Assembly (NCBI GenBank): GCA_023428135.1
Contig: JAEYZG010000062.1
Span: forward strand, 372,001 to 436,000
From: Bacteroidota bacterium
GTDB taxonomy: Bacteria; Bacteroidota; Bacteroidia; Cytophagales; Cytophagaceae
DNA: 64,000 nucleotides
Direction: 5' to 3'
The position numbers and the translations under genes were made by a program. Positions 1 to 9,090 of the stretch are shown here, in pieces. Numbering within the stretch: position 1 is the first letter of the stretch; each line of letters starts with the position of its first letter. Below the pieces are notes generated by a model that was given only the letters and a program-made list of their open reading frames with translations, was not told the origin of the DNA and ran no database searches.

Positions 1-288
1 AGCAGCATCATACAAACACTTTCCTTTAATGGAGATTTGAGAATCTCGGAAAAATGGAAAATAGGCTTCAACTCGGGATACGATGTAACCAATCAGGCTT
101 TAACCTACACCCAGATCAATATTTACCGGGACCTGCATTGCTGGGAAATGCGTTTTAACTGGATTCCATTTGGATACAGACAATCCTATAGTTTTGATAT
201 AAATGTCAAAGCTTCGGTTCTTCAGGACCTTAAGCTTAACAGAAAACGTGACTGGTACGACAACTCACTCAGAACAGCCCCACGTTAA
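1..288 (+). CDS. LptD-like LPS-assembly outer membrane protein, C-terminal fragment
   Basis: The frame is open from base 1 and stops at 288, so this is the last ~95 codons of a gene that begins before the window. The aromatic, alternating beta-strand pattern and the tail containing WIPFGYRQSY, then a lysine/arginine-rich stretch ending in LRTAPR, resemble the C-terminus of the large LptD/OstA-type proteins of Bacteroidota, which insert lipopolysaccharide into the outer leaflet. A TTG at 37 is only an internal codon, not a real start. Family assignment rests on the last strands alone, so it is moderately sure; another outer-membrane barrel is possible. Confidence 0.6.
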   Translation, partial: SSIIQTLSFNGDLRISEKWKIGFNSGYDVTNQALTYTQINIYRDLHCWEMRFNWIPFGYRQSYSFDINVKASVLQDLKLNRKRDWYDNSLRTAPR

Positions 289-301
289 ATCAAAAAATAT
301 A

Positions 302-316
302 CTTACAACTTGTAAG
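302..316. promoter_or_regulatory. Short dyad between lptD-like gene and ilvE
   Basis: CTTACAACTTGTAAG is a 7-bp inverted repeat around one central base, 14 bases after the stop of the upstream gene. It could be an operator or a weak hairpin. There is no T-run after it, so it is not a convincing terminator. The rest of 289-567 is AT-rich leader sequence for ilvE with no coding signal. Confidence 0.2.
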
Positions 317-567
317 CTTTACAAACAAACAGTAGTTCAATAATTTAAATAAAAAATGGGAATTAAATAATTCCTTTTGAATCTCTACATGTAAAATAAC
401 CGGACAAATAATAACATACAATTTCTAAAATCCGTTATTGAAACAGCATACCTTCATTAGGCTTGCTAAAAAAATTTAAGGTTGATCTTGCAAAAAGTCA
501 GTTTTGATTGATTTTGGATCGCCAAAATAATAACTTTACCGTTAAACATTGAGAATTTCCTCTTTTT

Positions 568-1635
568 ATGATTAATACTCAAAATATCGCGATTGAAAAG
601 ACCAAACAGTCAAAGTTAAGTCAGACGGATTTTACAAATCTTGAGTTTGGAGCAGTATACTCAGACCATATGTTTGTCATGGATTACAAGGATAAGCAAT
701 GGGGCGGATTGAAAATTGTGCCTTTCCAGAATATATCAATGAGTCCTGCCACCTCAGTTTTACACTATGGCCAGACGATATTTGAAGGTCTAAAAGCATA
801 CAGAGCAGATAATGGGGACATTCTTCTATTTCGTCCTCTTGATCATCATAAAAGGCTAAACAAATCTGCAAAAAGACTTTGCATGCCTGAGCTTGACGAA
901 AATGCTTACCTTGAGGGTATCACAGAACTTATCAAGCTGGACAGAGAATGGATTCCTAACCAGCCAGGTTGCTCTCTTTACCTGAGACCATTTATGTATG
1001 CAGCAGATGAGTTTATTGGGGTAAAGCCATCTTCTACTTATAAATTTATTGTATTTACTTCACCTGTTGCCGGATATTATAAAGGAACTGTTAAAGTTAT
1101 CATTGAGACAGAATATGTAAGAGCTGCTGAAGGTGGTACTGGTTTTACAAAATCAGGAGGTAACTATGCTGCATCTCTTCTGCCTGCAAAACTTGCTGCG
1201 GAAAAAGGATATCAGCAAATTATGTGGACAGACAGTAAAGAGCATAAATATTTTGAAGAATCCGGGACCATGAATCTTATGTTCATTATCGGAGATACTC
1301 TTGTTACACCACCTCTATCTTCCTCTATTCTTGCAGGGATCACCAGAGACAGTATCCTTACATTGGCTAAAGACTGGGGTGTAAAAGTTGAAGAAAGAAG
1401 AGTATCAGTAGATGAAGTTGTAAAAGCTTATGAAAACGGAACGCTGAAAGATGCATTCGGGACAGGAACTGCTGCAACGATTACTCAGATTTCTACAATC
1501 AATTACAAAGGAACAGATCTTGTTCTTCCTGGTGAAGATACAAGAGAACTTTCTAATAAATTGAATAAAGCGCTGAATGATATTAAGCTTGGAAAAGCGG
1601 AAGACAAATTTGGCTGGATATACAGAATAAAATAA
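568..1635 (+). CDS. ilvE: Branched-chain amino acid aminotransferase
   Basis: A 355-residue fold-type IV PLP aminotransferase of the branched-chain (BCAT) class, which exchanges amino groups between leucine, isoleucine or valine and 2-oxoglutarate in the cytoplasm. The PLP lysine is K195 in the segment TGFTKSGGNYAAS, the classic BCAT active-site signature. Other family landmarks are HYGQTIFEGLKAYR near residue 66 and FGTGTAATITQI near residue 312. The length is like the long BCAT form (about 350 residues). It stands alone, followed by a strong hairpin terminator shared with the convergent comB gene. The ATG start gives the normal N-terminus. Confidence 0.95.
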   Translation: MINTQNIAIEKTKQSKLSQTDFTNLEFGAVYSDHMFVMDYKDKQWGGLKIVPFQNISMSPATSVLHYGQTIFEGLKAYRADNGDILLFRPLDHHKRLNKSAKRLCMPELDENAYLEGITELIKLDREWIPNQPGCSLYLRPFMYAADEFIGVKPSSTYKFIVFTSPVAGYYKGTVKVIIETEYVRAAEGGTGFTKSGGNYAASLLPAKLAAEKGYQQIMWTDSKEHKYFEESGTMNLMFIIGDTLVTPPLSSSILAGITRDSILTLAKDWGVKVEERRVSVDEVVKAYENGTLKDAFGTGTAATITQISTINYKGTDLVLPGEDTRELSNKLNKALNDIKLGKAEDKFGWIYRIK

Positions 1636-1656
1636 TCCAAAGATTATAAAAATTAA

Positions 1657-1707
1657 AGAGTCCTGAATGCGAGAAAAGATTACTTCAAATTCAGGACTCT
1701 TTTTTTA
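1657..1707. terminator. Bidirectional hairpin terminator between ilvE and comB
   Basis: Arms AGAGTCCTGAAT (1657-1668) and ATTCAGGACTCT (1689-1700) form a perfect 12-bp stem, with a T-run on the + strand from 1700. On the - strand the hairpin is followed by a T-rich stretch, so it can also end the leftward comB transcript. Confidence 0.85.
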
Positions 1708-1748
1708 TTTAGAGTCTAAAAAAAACCAGATCTTAATCCATTGAAAGG

Positions 1749-2471
1749 CTAGGTCAGAACCAGCTTTTCCATATCAACCAATGCATCTTCTTTAAGCACT
1801 GGTATTACATTAAACTGATCTTCACGAAGACAAAATTCTATATCCTTTTGAATATTCAGATTTTTCAGTCTTTTGACATGCGAGCATGTTGAAAGGTAAG
1901 CCAGCATATCTTTTTTAGCATGATTGTACAACGTTGCAGAAGCAATAACAGAATCATTTTCAATTTCAAAATGGCCTTTCAAACCGTCCACTACTGCACC
2001 AGCAAATAGAGTATCTTCAAGATTTACCTTACCTTTCCATCCTGCACATACAATCAGCACATCATTAGGCTGCGATATGAGATAATTTACAACGGCAGTT
2101 TTATTCAGAAAAGAACCTATAATTACTTCTTCAGCATCTTTTGATTTTGCAATTGCCTGGGTGCCGTTGGTAGTAGTCATAGCAATGGTTTTACCAGCAT
2201 AAGCATTGTTAAGATAAGCGAGTGGAGAATTCCCAAGATCGAAACCTTCAGGCATTTTTCCATCTCTTTCAGCAGCGCCAACACAGCCCTTTTGCCTGAG
2301 TGACTGACATTCTTCCAACTTCGCAACAGGAATAATTTTTTCTACCCCATTGGCAATGGCTACAGTCATACACGAGGTTGCCCTTAGAATATCAACAATT
2401 ACAACTACCCGGTTTTCTACTTCATATAGATGAAGCAGCTCAGGAGTAAGGCACACATCCACTTTTCTCAT
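1749..2471 (-). CDS. comB: 2-phosphosulfolactate phosphatase family protein
   Basis: A 240-residue member of the ComB family. In methanogens ComB removes phosphate from 2-phosphosulfolactate during coenzyme M synthesis; bacterial homologues are widespread and their true substrate is often unknown. The family pattern is visible: VVIVDILRATSCMTVA near residue 23, GAAERDGKMPEGFDLGNSP near residue 65 and MTTTNGTQAI near residue 98. It lies 10 bp downstream of gcvT and probably shares its transcript. A role in coenzyme M synthesis should not be assumed here; sulfolactate or sulfolipid metabolism, or an unrelated phosphatase role, is possible. Confidence 0.85.
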   Translation of the reverse strand: MRKVDVCLTPELLHLYEVENRVVVIVDILRATSCMTVAIANGVEKIIPVAKLEECQSLRQKGCVGAAERDGKMPEGFDLGNSPLAYLNNAYAGKTIAMTTTNGTQAIAKSKDAEEVIIGSFLNKTAVVNYLISQPNDVLIVCAGWKGKVNLEDTLFAGAVVDGLKGHFEIENDSVIASATLYNHAKKDMLAYLSTCSHVKRLKNLNIQKDIEFCLREDQFNVIPVLKEDALVDMEKLVLT

Positions 2472-2481
2472 ATTCTAACTT

Positions 2482-3585
2482 TTACTTCTTTAGGAAAGGA
2501 AGTTTTACAACTTTAGCCTTATGTTTTTTATTTCTTATATCAATAAATATCTCTGAATCTACCTCTGCGAAGGGAGTTGAAATATATCCCATTCCAATAC
2601 CGACAGACAGACTTGGAGATTGTGTTCCAGACGTCACCTCTCCTATTTTATTTCCTTCTACATCCAAAATTGGGTAATGACTTCTGGGAATGCCTCTCTC
2701 CTGCATCACAAATCCTACCAGCTTTTTTGACACACCTTTCTCTTTTTGTTCTTTTAAAGATTTAGAATTGATAAAATCTTTGGTAAATTTTGTAATCCAG
2801 CCGAGATTTGCCTCTATTGGAGAAGTGCTATCATCAATGTCATTTCCATAAAGACAGAATCCCATTTCAAGTCTTAATGTATCCCGTGCTCCCAGACCAA
2901 TAGGTTTTATTCCAAACGCCTTTCCTGATTCCATAATTTTATTCCAGACAAATACTGCTTTATCATTTGGAACATAAATCTCAAAACCGCCAGCGCCTGT
3001 ATATCCTGTTGCAGAAATTATCACATTTGACACACCGGCAAAATCCGTAATTTCAAATGTATAATATTCCATCGAAGACAAATTCAGACTTGTAAGTCCT
3101 TGAAGAGCTTCTGCAGCTTTTGGCCCCTGAACTGCAAAAAGTGCTGTTTGATCAGATATATTTTCCAGCTGAGCCCCAAATGAATTGTGACTTGATATCC
3201 AGTTCCAATTCTTTTCAATATTTGATGCATTTACAACAAGCATATATTCCTCGTTGTTTATTTTATAGACAAGGAGATCGTCCACAATACCACCATTAAA
3301 ATTTGGCAGGCAGGAATATTGAATTTTCCCATTGACCAGTTTTGACGCATCGTTGCTGGTAACCTTTTGAATCAAATCCAAAGCTCCTTTTCCTCTCACC
3401 ATAAACTCGCCCATATGAGAAACATCAAAAATACCGACTGCTTCTCTCACAGTATTATGTTCATCCAAATCAGATGAATAACGGACTGGCATATTAAACC
3501 CTGCAAACGGTACCATTTTAGCACCTAACGCAGTATGAAGGTCATTCAAAGGGACCTTTTTGAGTATTATTTCGGTGTTTTCCAT
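2482..3585 (-). CDS. gcvT: Glycine cleavage system T protein (aminomethyltransferase)
   Basis: A 367-residue aminomethyltransferase. It releases ammonia from the aminomethyl group carried by the lipoyl H protein and passes the one-carbon unit to tetrahydrofolate. Recognisable landmarks are the N-terminal MVPFAGFNMPVRY, then VSHMGEFMVRG near residue 55, the VNASNIEKNWNW segment near residue 117, and GLGARDTLRLEMGFCLYGND near residue 232. The C-terminal barrel ends with VGIGMGYI. Length matches the family (about 360-370). It sits between rnhB upstream and comB downstream, all leftward. The other glycine-cleavage genes are not in the window. Confidence 0.95.
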   Translation of the reverse strand: MENTEIILKKVPLNDLHTALGAKMVPFAGFNMPVRYSSDLDEHNTVREAVGIFDVSHMGEFMVRGKGALDLIQKVTSNDASKLVNGKIQYSCLPNFNGGIVDDLLVYKINNEEYMLVVNASNIEKNWNWISSHNSFGAQLENISDQTALFAVQGPKAAEALQGLTSLNLSSMEYYTFEITDFAGVSNVIISATGYTGAGGFEIYVPNDKAVFVWNKIMESGKAFGIKPIGLGARDTLRLEMGFCLYGNDIDDSTSPIEANLGWITKFTKDFINSKSLKEQKEKGVSKKLVGFVMQERGIPRSHYPILDVEGNKIGEVTSGTQSPSLSVGIGMGYISTPFAEVDSEIFIDIRNKKHKAKVVKLPFLKK

Positions 3586-3658
3586 ATAAAAATTGTATAA
3601 AAATACGATTTTTTATCTAGTGTTTAAAGTCTTGATAATATTGCCTGTCTGTGAAAGG

Positions 3659-4276
3659 TCAAAATAAATTCAATTGAGAATCAGAGCCTGATTTGTCAAT
3701 TTTAAAAGAAAGCCTGTGAAAAGGAGATAATCCATTCTGGTAAATAGCTTCTCTGTGTTTTGGTGTTCCATAACCCATATTATTTTCCCAGTCATAAACA
3801 GGAAATTTAGAAGCAAGTTTAACCATAAGATCATCACGGTATGTTTTCGCCAGCACAGAAGCCGCAGCAATGCTCAGATATTTCGCATCTCCTTCTACAA
3901 TACATTGGTGATTAGTTTTCTTGTAGGGCTTAAATCTGTTGCCATCAATCAGAAGAAGTTCAGGCCTGGTTTTTAGTTTTCCAATAGCCTTGTGCATGGC
4001 AAGAAATGAAGCATTCAGAATATTGATTTCGTCAATGATCGTGTGCGAAACTTCGGCTATCGCCCAGGATATTGCATCACGTTTTATATCTTCGCGCAGA
4101 ATCTCCCTTTGCTTTTTTGAAAGCTGTTTAGAATCATTGAGTACAGGATGATGGTAATCTTTGGGTAATATTACACTTGCAGCAACAACAGGTCCGGCAA
4201 GGCAGCCTCTTCCCGCTTCATCAACCCCTGCTTCCACTAGGTCTTCAGTATGGTAGGATTTCAGCATCAATAACAA
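3659..4276 (-). CDS. rnhB: Ribonuclease HII
   Basis: A 205-residue type 2 RNase H that cuts the RNA strand of RNA-DNA hybrids and removes misincorporated ribonucleotides. The catalytic carboxylates are visible: D19 and E20 in AGVDEAGRG, D111 in LLLIDGNRF, and a further Asp in the helix after AAASVLAKTYRDD. The glycine-rich GYGTPKHREAI motif near residue 168 is typical. Translation may begin at the first ATG or at Met4; both keep the whole domain. It is the first gene of the leftward rnhB-gcvT-comB set and diverges from the Nudix gene at 4338. Confidence 0.95.
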   Translation of the reverse strand: MLLMLKSYHTEDLVEAGVDEAGRGCLAGPVVAASVILPKDYHHPVLNDSKQLSKKQREILREDIKRDAISWAIAEVSHTIIDEINILNASFLAMHKAIGKLKTRPELLLIDGNRFKPYKKTNHQCIVEGDAKYLSIAAASVLAKTYRDDLMVKLASKFPVYDWENNMGYGTPKHREAIYQNGLSPFHRLSFKIDKSGSDSQLNLF

Positions 4277-4337
4277 ATTGCTATTATAAAAGTAAGGAAT
4301 AATAATGACTCTCTGAAATCCTTCTTTTAATTATATT

Positions 4338-4922
4338 ATGCTAAATTTATCCACAAATTCAAATTCAGAACATATGGAGCTAACTCAAAACCCATGGAAA
4401 ACGGTCTCTTCCAGACCTATTTATGACAATCCATGGATTTCTGTCCGCGAAGATCAGGTAATAAATCCAAAAGGAGGAAATGGAATTTACGGGGTAGTAA
4501 CTTTTAAAAATATAGCCATCGGAATTATCCCGGTAGATGATGAAGGCTATACATACCTTGTTGGTCAGTATAGATATACACTAAATGAATACTCCTGGGA
4601 AATTCCTGAAGGTGGCGGACCTATTGGCATTGACCCACTTGATTCTGCGAAAAGGGAGCTCAAAGAAGAAACAGGTTTTACTGCTGATCAATGGACTAAT
4701 ATCTGCACTATCCATACTTCAAACAGTGTGACCTCTGAAGTCGGCTATTTATATCTTGCTCAAGGTCTGAAAGATGGAGAAAGTGAGCCTGAAGATACAG
4801 AAGAATTGCAGGTAAAAAGGGTTCACTTGAAAGATGCGGTAGAAATGGTGATGAACAATGAAATCACTGATAGTCTGAGCATTGCAGGAATTTTAAAGGC
4901 TGCAAGAATCCTGAAGATTTGA
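4338..4922 (+). CDS. Nudix hydrolase, ADP-ribose pyrophosphatase-like
   Basis: A 194-residue cytoplasmic Nudix protein of the ADP-sugar pyrophosphatase type. These enzymes hydrolyse ADP-ribose or related nucleoside diphosphate compounds. The Nudix box is seen as KRELKEETGF, preceded by WEIPEGGG. The usual glutamate seven residues before the RE pair is an isoleucine here (context GIDPLDSAK), so the first half of the box is not canonical. The three metal-binding acidic positions of RELKEE are intact, so activity is likely. A second in-frame ATG at 4374 (MELTQNPWK) may be the real start, because the first 12 residues are low-complexity. A strong terminator follows. Confidence 0.85.
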   Translation: MLNLSTNSNSEHMELTQNPWKTVSSRPIYDNPWISVREDQVINPKGGNGIYGVVTFKNIAIGIIPVDDEGYTYLVGQYRYTLNEYSWEIPEGGGPIGIDPLDSAKRELKEETGFTADQWTNICTIHTSNSVTSEVGYLYLAQGLKDGESEPEDTEELQVKRVHLKDAVEMVMNNEITDSLSIAGILKAARILKI

Positions 4923-4953
4923 GGAAACAGAAACAGTTAGTTTATAGAATATT

Positions 4954-5003
4954 AAAAAAGAGGAAGGCTGAATCTTGCCAAAATTCAGCCTTCCTCTTTT
5001 TTG
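4954..5003. terminator. Bidirectional hairpin terminator
   Basis: The arm AAAAAGAGGAAGGCTGAAT (4955-4973) and its perfect complement ending in a T-run (4983-5002) make a stem of nearly 20 bp. A and T tracts at both ends let it stop the rightward Nudix transcript and the leftward LysM-gene transcript. Confidence 0.85.
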
Positions 5004-5073
5004 TATCAACTCCTGTTCCTTTTTACTCCCCTTGTTTCTCTTTCAATGTTTCAGCCTATCTATTTATTTTCTC

Positions 5074-6510
5074 TTACTTCTGATCCGGAGCAGGAAGCTC
5101 GGATAATATTCTCTCTGCTATTTTAGGACAATTATCTGCTACAATCTGATAGACGTAGTTTGAATTGGAGTTATAATGCGTTTTAAATTTATTTCCTGCA
5201 ACCTGTTTACCCTCATTGTCATATATTGAGAAATGAGTTGTAAAGCTTCTTTCAAAATTTAAAGCTGCCCTATCCAGGCAATGTTCATAATCTGTTTTAA
5301 CTTCAAACTGGTTGATGAAAATATAATAGTCAACACTGTATTTGGAATTAAAATAATCGAAAAATTCCTGTGGGTTTTTGATCTTTACTCCGAAATAGCT
5401 TCCATAATCTTCAGGCACATCATACTTTTTCTCATTTTGAGGAATCAGCTTTTCTTTCTGTTTCTCGATCCAGTTTTTAGAGGATTTAGCTTTGGCTTCT
5501 TTTACCTCTTGCTGCTGAACATTAACAGTGGTTACAGATTCCTGATATGCATAGCTCACAGAGCTGTATATTTTATTCAAGTCACCAATTGAGTCCTTAG
5601 CTTTACCACCGACCAGATATATCATTTCGTAACCGGGCTTATCCAGTAAAGCATTTAATCTTCTTCTGAATACCTGACGCACCTTAGTGCGTGGCATATT
5701 GGACTTGGCTGCAATTTCGTCGTCTGCATCACTAAAATACAAATAAGGATCAAACGGAATGACCAGAATTTGCTTCATTTCCGGATCATATCTGTATTGT
5801 TCAGGAGTACTGGTAGGCCATGCTGTAGCTGCGTTATTTGACTGTTCACTAGTACTTGCAGATGCCGGTTGTGATTTAGTTTTTTCAGCGGGAGCAGGTT
5901 TTTCTGCAATTTCAGTTTGCTTTACAGGTTCTTTTGTTTCCGCCGTGGGAGACGGCTTTACAGGCTGAGCATTAACTGTATTCACAGCAGGCACCGCCTT
6001 AGGCTGCTCAGCAGTTGCATTTTGCTTTACAGGTTCTGTTTTAGGAATTGTATTATGAGCAATTGCAGAAGAACCGTTTTGAAGACTCTTATATCCAACT
6101 ACAATCTCCTGACCAGCTTTAAGTTCCATACCATTCCACTTCAATAGGTCATTCATTGGAATGTTGTATTTCTTTGAAATTCCAAACAGCGTTTCACCAG
6201 ATGCAACTTTATGTACTATTGCATCTTCACTTTTTCTAATCTGCTGAACGATTGCAGGATTATAAGGAATGTTAATGATTTGGCCCACCTTCAGGCCATT
6301 TTCTAACTGAGGATTGATTTCCATCAGATCATTAACAGAGACACCATATTTTGTAGAAATACCGTAAATAGTTTCTCCCGGAGAGACCAGATATTTCACA
6401 TGGAGCTTGTCATCTATTTTGACGACTCCAAGGGAATCAAGCGGGGCAGAAAATACAGGAGCATTTCCTAACAATAGCAAGAGGCAAACCTGAAAAAACC
6501 TTTTAGTCAT
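5074..6510 (-). CDS. Exported LysM-domain protein
   Basis: A 478-residue protein with a signal peptide (residues 1-21, ending VFSA). Two LysM peptidoglycan-binding modules follow at about 38-81 (VSPGETIYGISTKYGVS) and 98-141 (VASGETLFGISKKYNIP). Residues ~150-235 are a low-complexity Pro/Ala/Lys/Thr/Glu linker. The C-terminal half (~245-470) contains ILVIPFDPYLYFSDADDEIA and is a globular domain I do not recognise. It is the last gene of the leftward operon that also holds rseP and dxr, 17 bp after rseP. A periplasmic, cell-wall-bound role is inferred; the C-terminal domain gives no known enzyme signature. Confidence 0.8.
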   Translation of the reverse strand: MTKRFFQVCLLLLLGNAPVFSAPLDSLGVVKIDDKLHVKYLVSPGETIYGISTKYGVSVNDLMEINPQLENGLKVGQIINIPYNPAIVQQIRKSEDAIVHKVASGETLFGISKKYNIPMNDLLKWNGMELKAGQEIVVGYKSLQNGSSAIAHNTIPKTEPVKQNATAEQPKAVPAVNTVNAQPVKPSPTAETKEPVKQTEIAEKPAPAEKTKSQPASASTSEQSNNAATAWPTSTPEQYRYDPEMKQILVIPFDPYLYFSDADDEIAAKSNMPRTKVRQVFRRRLNALLDKPGYEMIYLVGGKAKDSIGDLNKIYSSVSYAYQESVTTVNVQQQEVKEAKAKSSKNWIEKQKEKLIPQNEKKYDVPEDYGSYFGVKIKNPQEFFDYFNSKYSVDYYIFINQFEVKTDYEHCLDRAALNFERSFTTHFSIYDNEGKQVAGNKFKTHYNSNSNYVYQIVADNCPKIAERILSELPAPDQK

Positions 6511-6527
6511 ATTAGGTTAAATAAAAT

Positions 6528-7850
6528 TTATTGAAACTTTTTAAATATGTCATTGCCAAAGGCAAATACCATTAAAGACAATAGAATGACCATTCCCACT
6601 TTCTGAGCCACTTCAAGAAATTTATCTGATGGTTTTCTACCTGAAACTATTTCATAAGTAAGAAACATCACGTGCCCTCCATCTAATGCAGGTATAGGAA
6701 GGAAGTTCATAAATGCAAGCACCATGGAAAGTAGCCCTGTCATGAACCAGAACCTTTGCCAGATCCACTGATTTCCAAATTTAGATGCAATTCCAATCGG
6801 ACCACTTACAGACTTGCTTAGAGGTACTTCCCTTTTAAAGATTTTCCCAAACCCTCTCACTGTATTGGTAATTACTGAAAAAGCATCAGTGGTACCTTTG
6901 GGAATAGCCTGCCCAAAAGTATAATAGTCCGTTTTGGTTTCCAGAAGCATTTTAGGCTGAAATCCAATCTTTCCCTCTTTAGAAACTTCAGGATTTAGAG
7001 TCAGCAATTTTCCCTCTCTCTCTACAACAATGTTTGCCCTCTTGTTCTTCAATGTTTCCAGCTTAGCTGTTAATTCATGAAAATATCTTATAGAATCACC
7101 ATTGATAGTGATAATTTTATCATTTGGCTTAAGCCCAGCCTTGGCTGCATTAGATCCATCTTCAACAGCTTCCACACCAAATGGAGTAATCGCTGAAATG
7201 AAATTGTTTTTATCTTCTGAAAGTTTACCAGCAATATTGCTTGGTATTTTTACTGTAAGAAGTGAATCGCCTCTTTTTACTGTATAAAAATTATTGTCAG
7301 TTAGAAATACATCGGCATTGATAACATCTTCAGGAAATTTTTCATAAGGTTTGCCATTTACATTGACAATTTTATCTCCTGTTTTTAAACCTATTTCTCT
7401 TCCCAGTTCATGAGCTACTATACCATTTTTGTTGATTTCAGAAGCAGGGAAATATTCTGACCCATATACATATGTAGCTATGATGAAAATAATTATTCCT
7501 ACAACAACATTGACAATTATTCCGCCCATCATAACAATCAACCTTTGCCAGGCTGGCTTAGCTCTGAATTCATAAGGTTTGGGTTCTTCAGAAAGCTCTT
7601 TTGTGTCGAGTGACTCATCGACCATTCCGGATATTTTTACGAAACCACCAAGTGGTACAGCACCAAAAGAATATTCTGTTTCACCTTTTTTAAATCCGAA
7701 AATTTTTGGAGGAAAACCAATCGAAAATTTTTCGACACGCATTCCGAAATATTTAGCGGCAAACATGTGCCCCGCTTCATGAACTCCCACTAAAATAGAG
7801 AGCGCCAGCAAAAGCTGACCTGCCATAATTAAAATACCTAATACATCCAT
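6528..7850 (-). CDS. rseP: RIP metalloprotease RseP (site-2 protease)
   Basis: A 440-residue intramembrane zinc protease of family M50B. The HExxH motif is H24-E25-A-G-H28 in the first membrane segment, and the third zinc ligand is D390 in LPIPALDGGHVMF near the C-terminus. Two PDZ-like regions lie in the periplasmic part (about 130-210 and 210-300). In E. coli RseP cuts anti-sigma factor RseA and cleans up signal peptides. Two ECF sigma units with membrane partners occur in this window, but nothing in the sequence links them to this protease. The order with dxr is common in bacteria, and spacing suggests one operon. Confidence 0.93.
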   Translation of the reverse strand: MDVLGILIMAGQLLLALSILVGVHEAGHMFAAKYFGMRVEKFSIGFPPKIFGFKKGETEYSFGAVPLGGFVKISGMVDESLDTKELSEEPKPYEFRAKPAWQRLIVMMGGIIVNVVVGIIIFIIATYVYGSEYFPASEINKNGIVAHELGREIGLKTGDKIVNVNGKPYEKFPEDVINADVFLTDNNFYTVKRGDSLLTVKIPSNIAGKLSEDKNNFISAITPFGVEAVEDGSNAAKAGLKPNDKIITINGDSIRYFHELTAKLETLKNKRANIVVEREGKLLTLNPEVSKEGKIGFQPKMLLETKTDYYTFGQAIPKGTTDAFSVITNTVRGFGKIFKREVPLSKSVSGPIGIASKFGNQWIWQRFWFMTGLLSMVLAFMNFLPIPALDGGHVMFLTYEIVSGRKPSDKFLEVAQKVGMVILLSLMVFAFGNDIFKKFQ

Positions 7851-7908
7851 TATCTCTAAGTTCCTTTAAACAATAGTAATCAATAAATATGAAAAATATA
7901 AGTAAAAT

Positions 7909-9075
7909 TTAGACTTTATAAAGCTTTCTTTTCGCAAGCTGCCTTGTTTCAATATCTGTCTGTACAAAATCTTCATAGGTAGGCCTGCAAATAAATGGAA
8001 TGCTGACCATACAATCCTCTACAACATCGGGAATATCCAGGAAGTTTATTTTATCTGCCAAAAACTCCTGAACAGCTATTTCATTAGCAGCATTCAAAAT
8101 ACAAGCCATGTTTCCTCCTTTTTCCATTGCCTCATATGCCAGCTTTAAATTTCTAAAGGTTTCCATATCCGGCTTTTCAAAAGTCAGATTAGGATAATCA
8201 AGAAAATCGAATCTTGGAAAATCTGAGTTGAGACGTTCTGGATAAGCAAGCGCATATTGTATCGGCAGCTTCATATCTGGCAGTCCCATTTGGGCTTTCA
8301 TAGAGCCATCATTAAACTGAACAAGAGAATGAATGATAGATTGAGGATGTACAATTACTTCAATTTGTGAAGATTCCAATCCAAAAAGCCACTTCGCTTC
8401 AATCACCTCAAGCCCTTTATTCATCAATGAGGCAGAGTCTATGGTTATTTTTGCTCCCATGTTCCAGTTTGGATGCTTAAGAGCATCTTGTCTGGTCACG
8501 GTTTTAAGATAATCCAATGATTTTCCGCGAAACGGTCCACCGGAAGCTGTGAGAATTATCTTTTCGATTTTTGAATAATCCTCCCCTGCAAGACATTGAA
8601 AAATAGCTGAATGTTCTGAATCAACAGGATAGATCTTAACTTTACTTATCTTAGCTGCATGTGTAACCAATTCACCGGCAACCACAAGCGTTTCTTTGTT
8701 TGCCAATGCTATGTCTTTTCCAGCAGCAATTGCCTTCAGAGTAGGCGACAAGCCGGAATAGCCCACCATCGCAGTTAATACCAGATCTATTCTTTCAGAC
8801 TGGACCACCTCTGCAAGTGCATCTTTACCACAATATACCTTAACATTTGCTGGCTCAAGGGCTGATTTGACTTTCTGGAAATGTTCTGCATTTCCAATCA
8901 CTACAGTTTCCGGCAAAAACTCAAGCCCCTGGCGAATAAGTAATTCTGCATTATTCTCAGCAGAAAGGACATCTATTTTAAATTTATCATGATGAGCTCT
9001 GACAACATCAAGGGCTTGTGTTCCAATTGAACCTGTAGATCCTAATATTGCAATATGCTTTTTTAAAATACCCAT
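7909..9075 (-). CDS. dxr: 1-deoxy-D-xylulose 5-phosphate reductoisomerase
   Basis: A 388-residue enzyme of the MEP isoprenoid pathway. It converts DXP to methylerythritol phosphate with NADPH and a divalent metal. The NADPH-binding loop LGSTGSIGTQ lies at residues 11-20. The metal and substrate region is seen as PVDSEHSAIFQCL near residue 150 and the flexible loop as PNWNMGAKITIDSASLMNKGLE near residue 203. Length fits the family. It lies 15 bp downstream of the GH3-fold gene and 58 bp upstream of rseP, all leftward. Confidence 0.96.
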   Translation of the reverse strand: MGILKKHIAILGSTGSIGTQALDVVRAHHDKFKIDVLSAENNAELLIRQGLEFLPETVVIGNAEHFQKVKSALEPANVKVYCGKDALAEVVQSERIDLVLTAMVGYSGLSPTLKAIAAGKDIALANKETLVVAGELVTHAAKISKVKIYPVDSEHSAIFQCLAGEDYSKIEKIILTASGGPFRGKSLDYLKTVTRQDALKHPNWNMGAKITIDSASLMNKGLEVIEAKWLFGLESSQIEVIVHPQSIIHSLVQFNDGSMKAQMGLPDMKLPIQYALAYPERLNSDFPRFDFLDYPNLTFEKPDMETFRNLKLAYEAMEKGGNMACILNAANEIAVQEFLADKINFLDIPDVVEDCMVSIPFICRPTYEDFVQTDIETRQLAKRKLYKV

Positions 9076-9090
9076 GAAATCTGTAAAAAT

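Noticed and set aside
503..538. Promoter for ilvE from TTTG at 503 or 513 and TAACTTTA at 531.
   Set aside because: The -7 box lacks the final G and the spacing (24 or 14 bases) does not fit the consensus.
5759..5968. Rightward open frame inside the LysM gene.
   Set aside because: It is antisense to the low-complexity linker of a well-supported gene and has no protein-like features.
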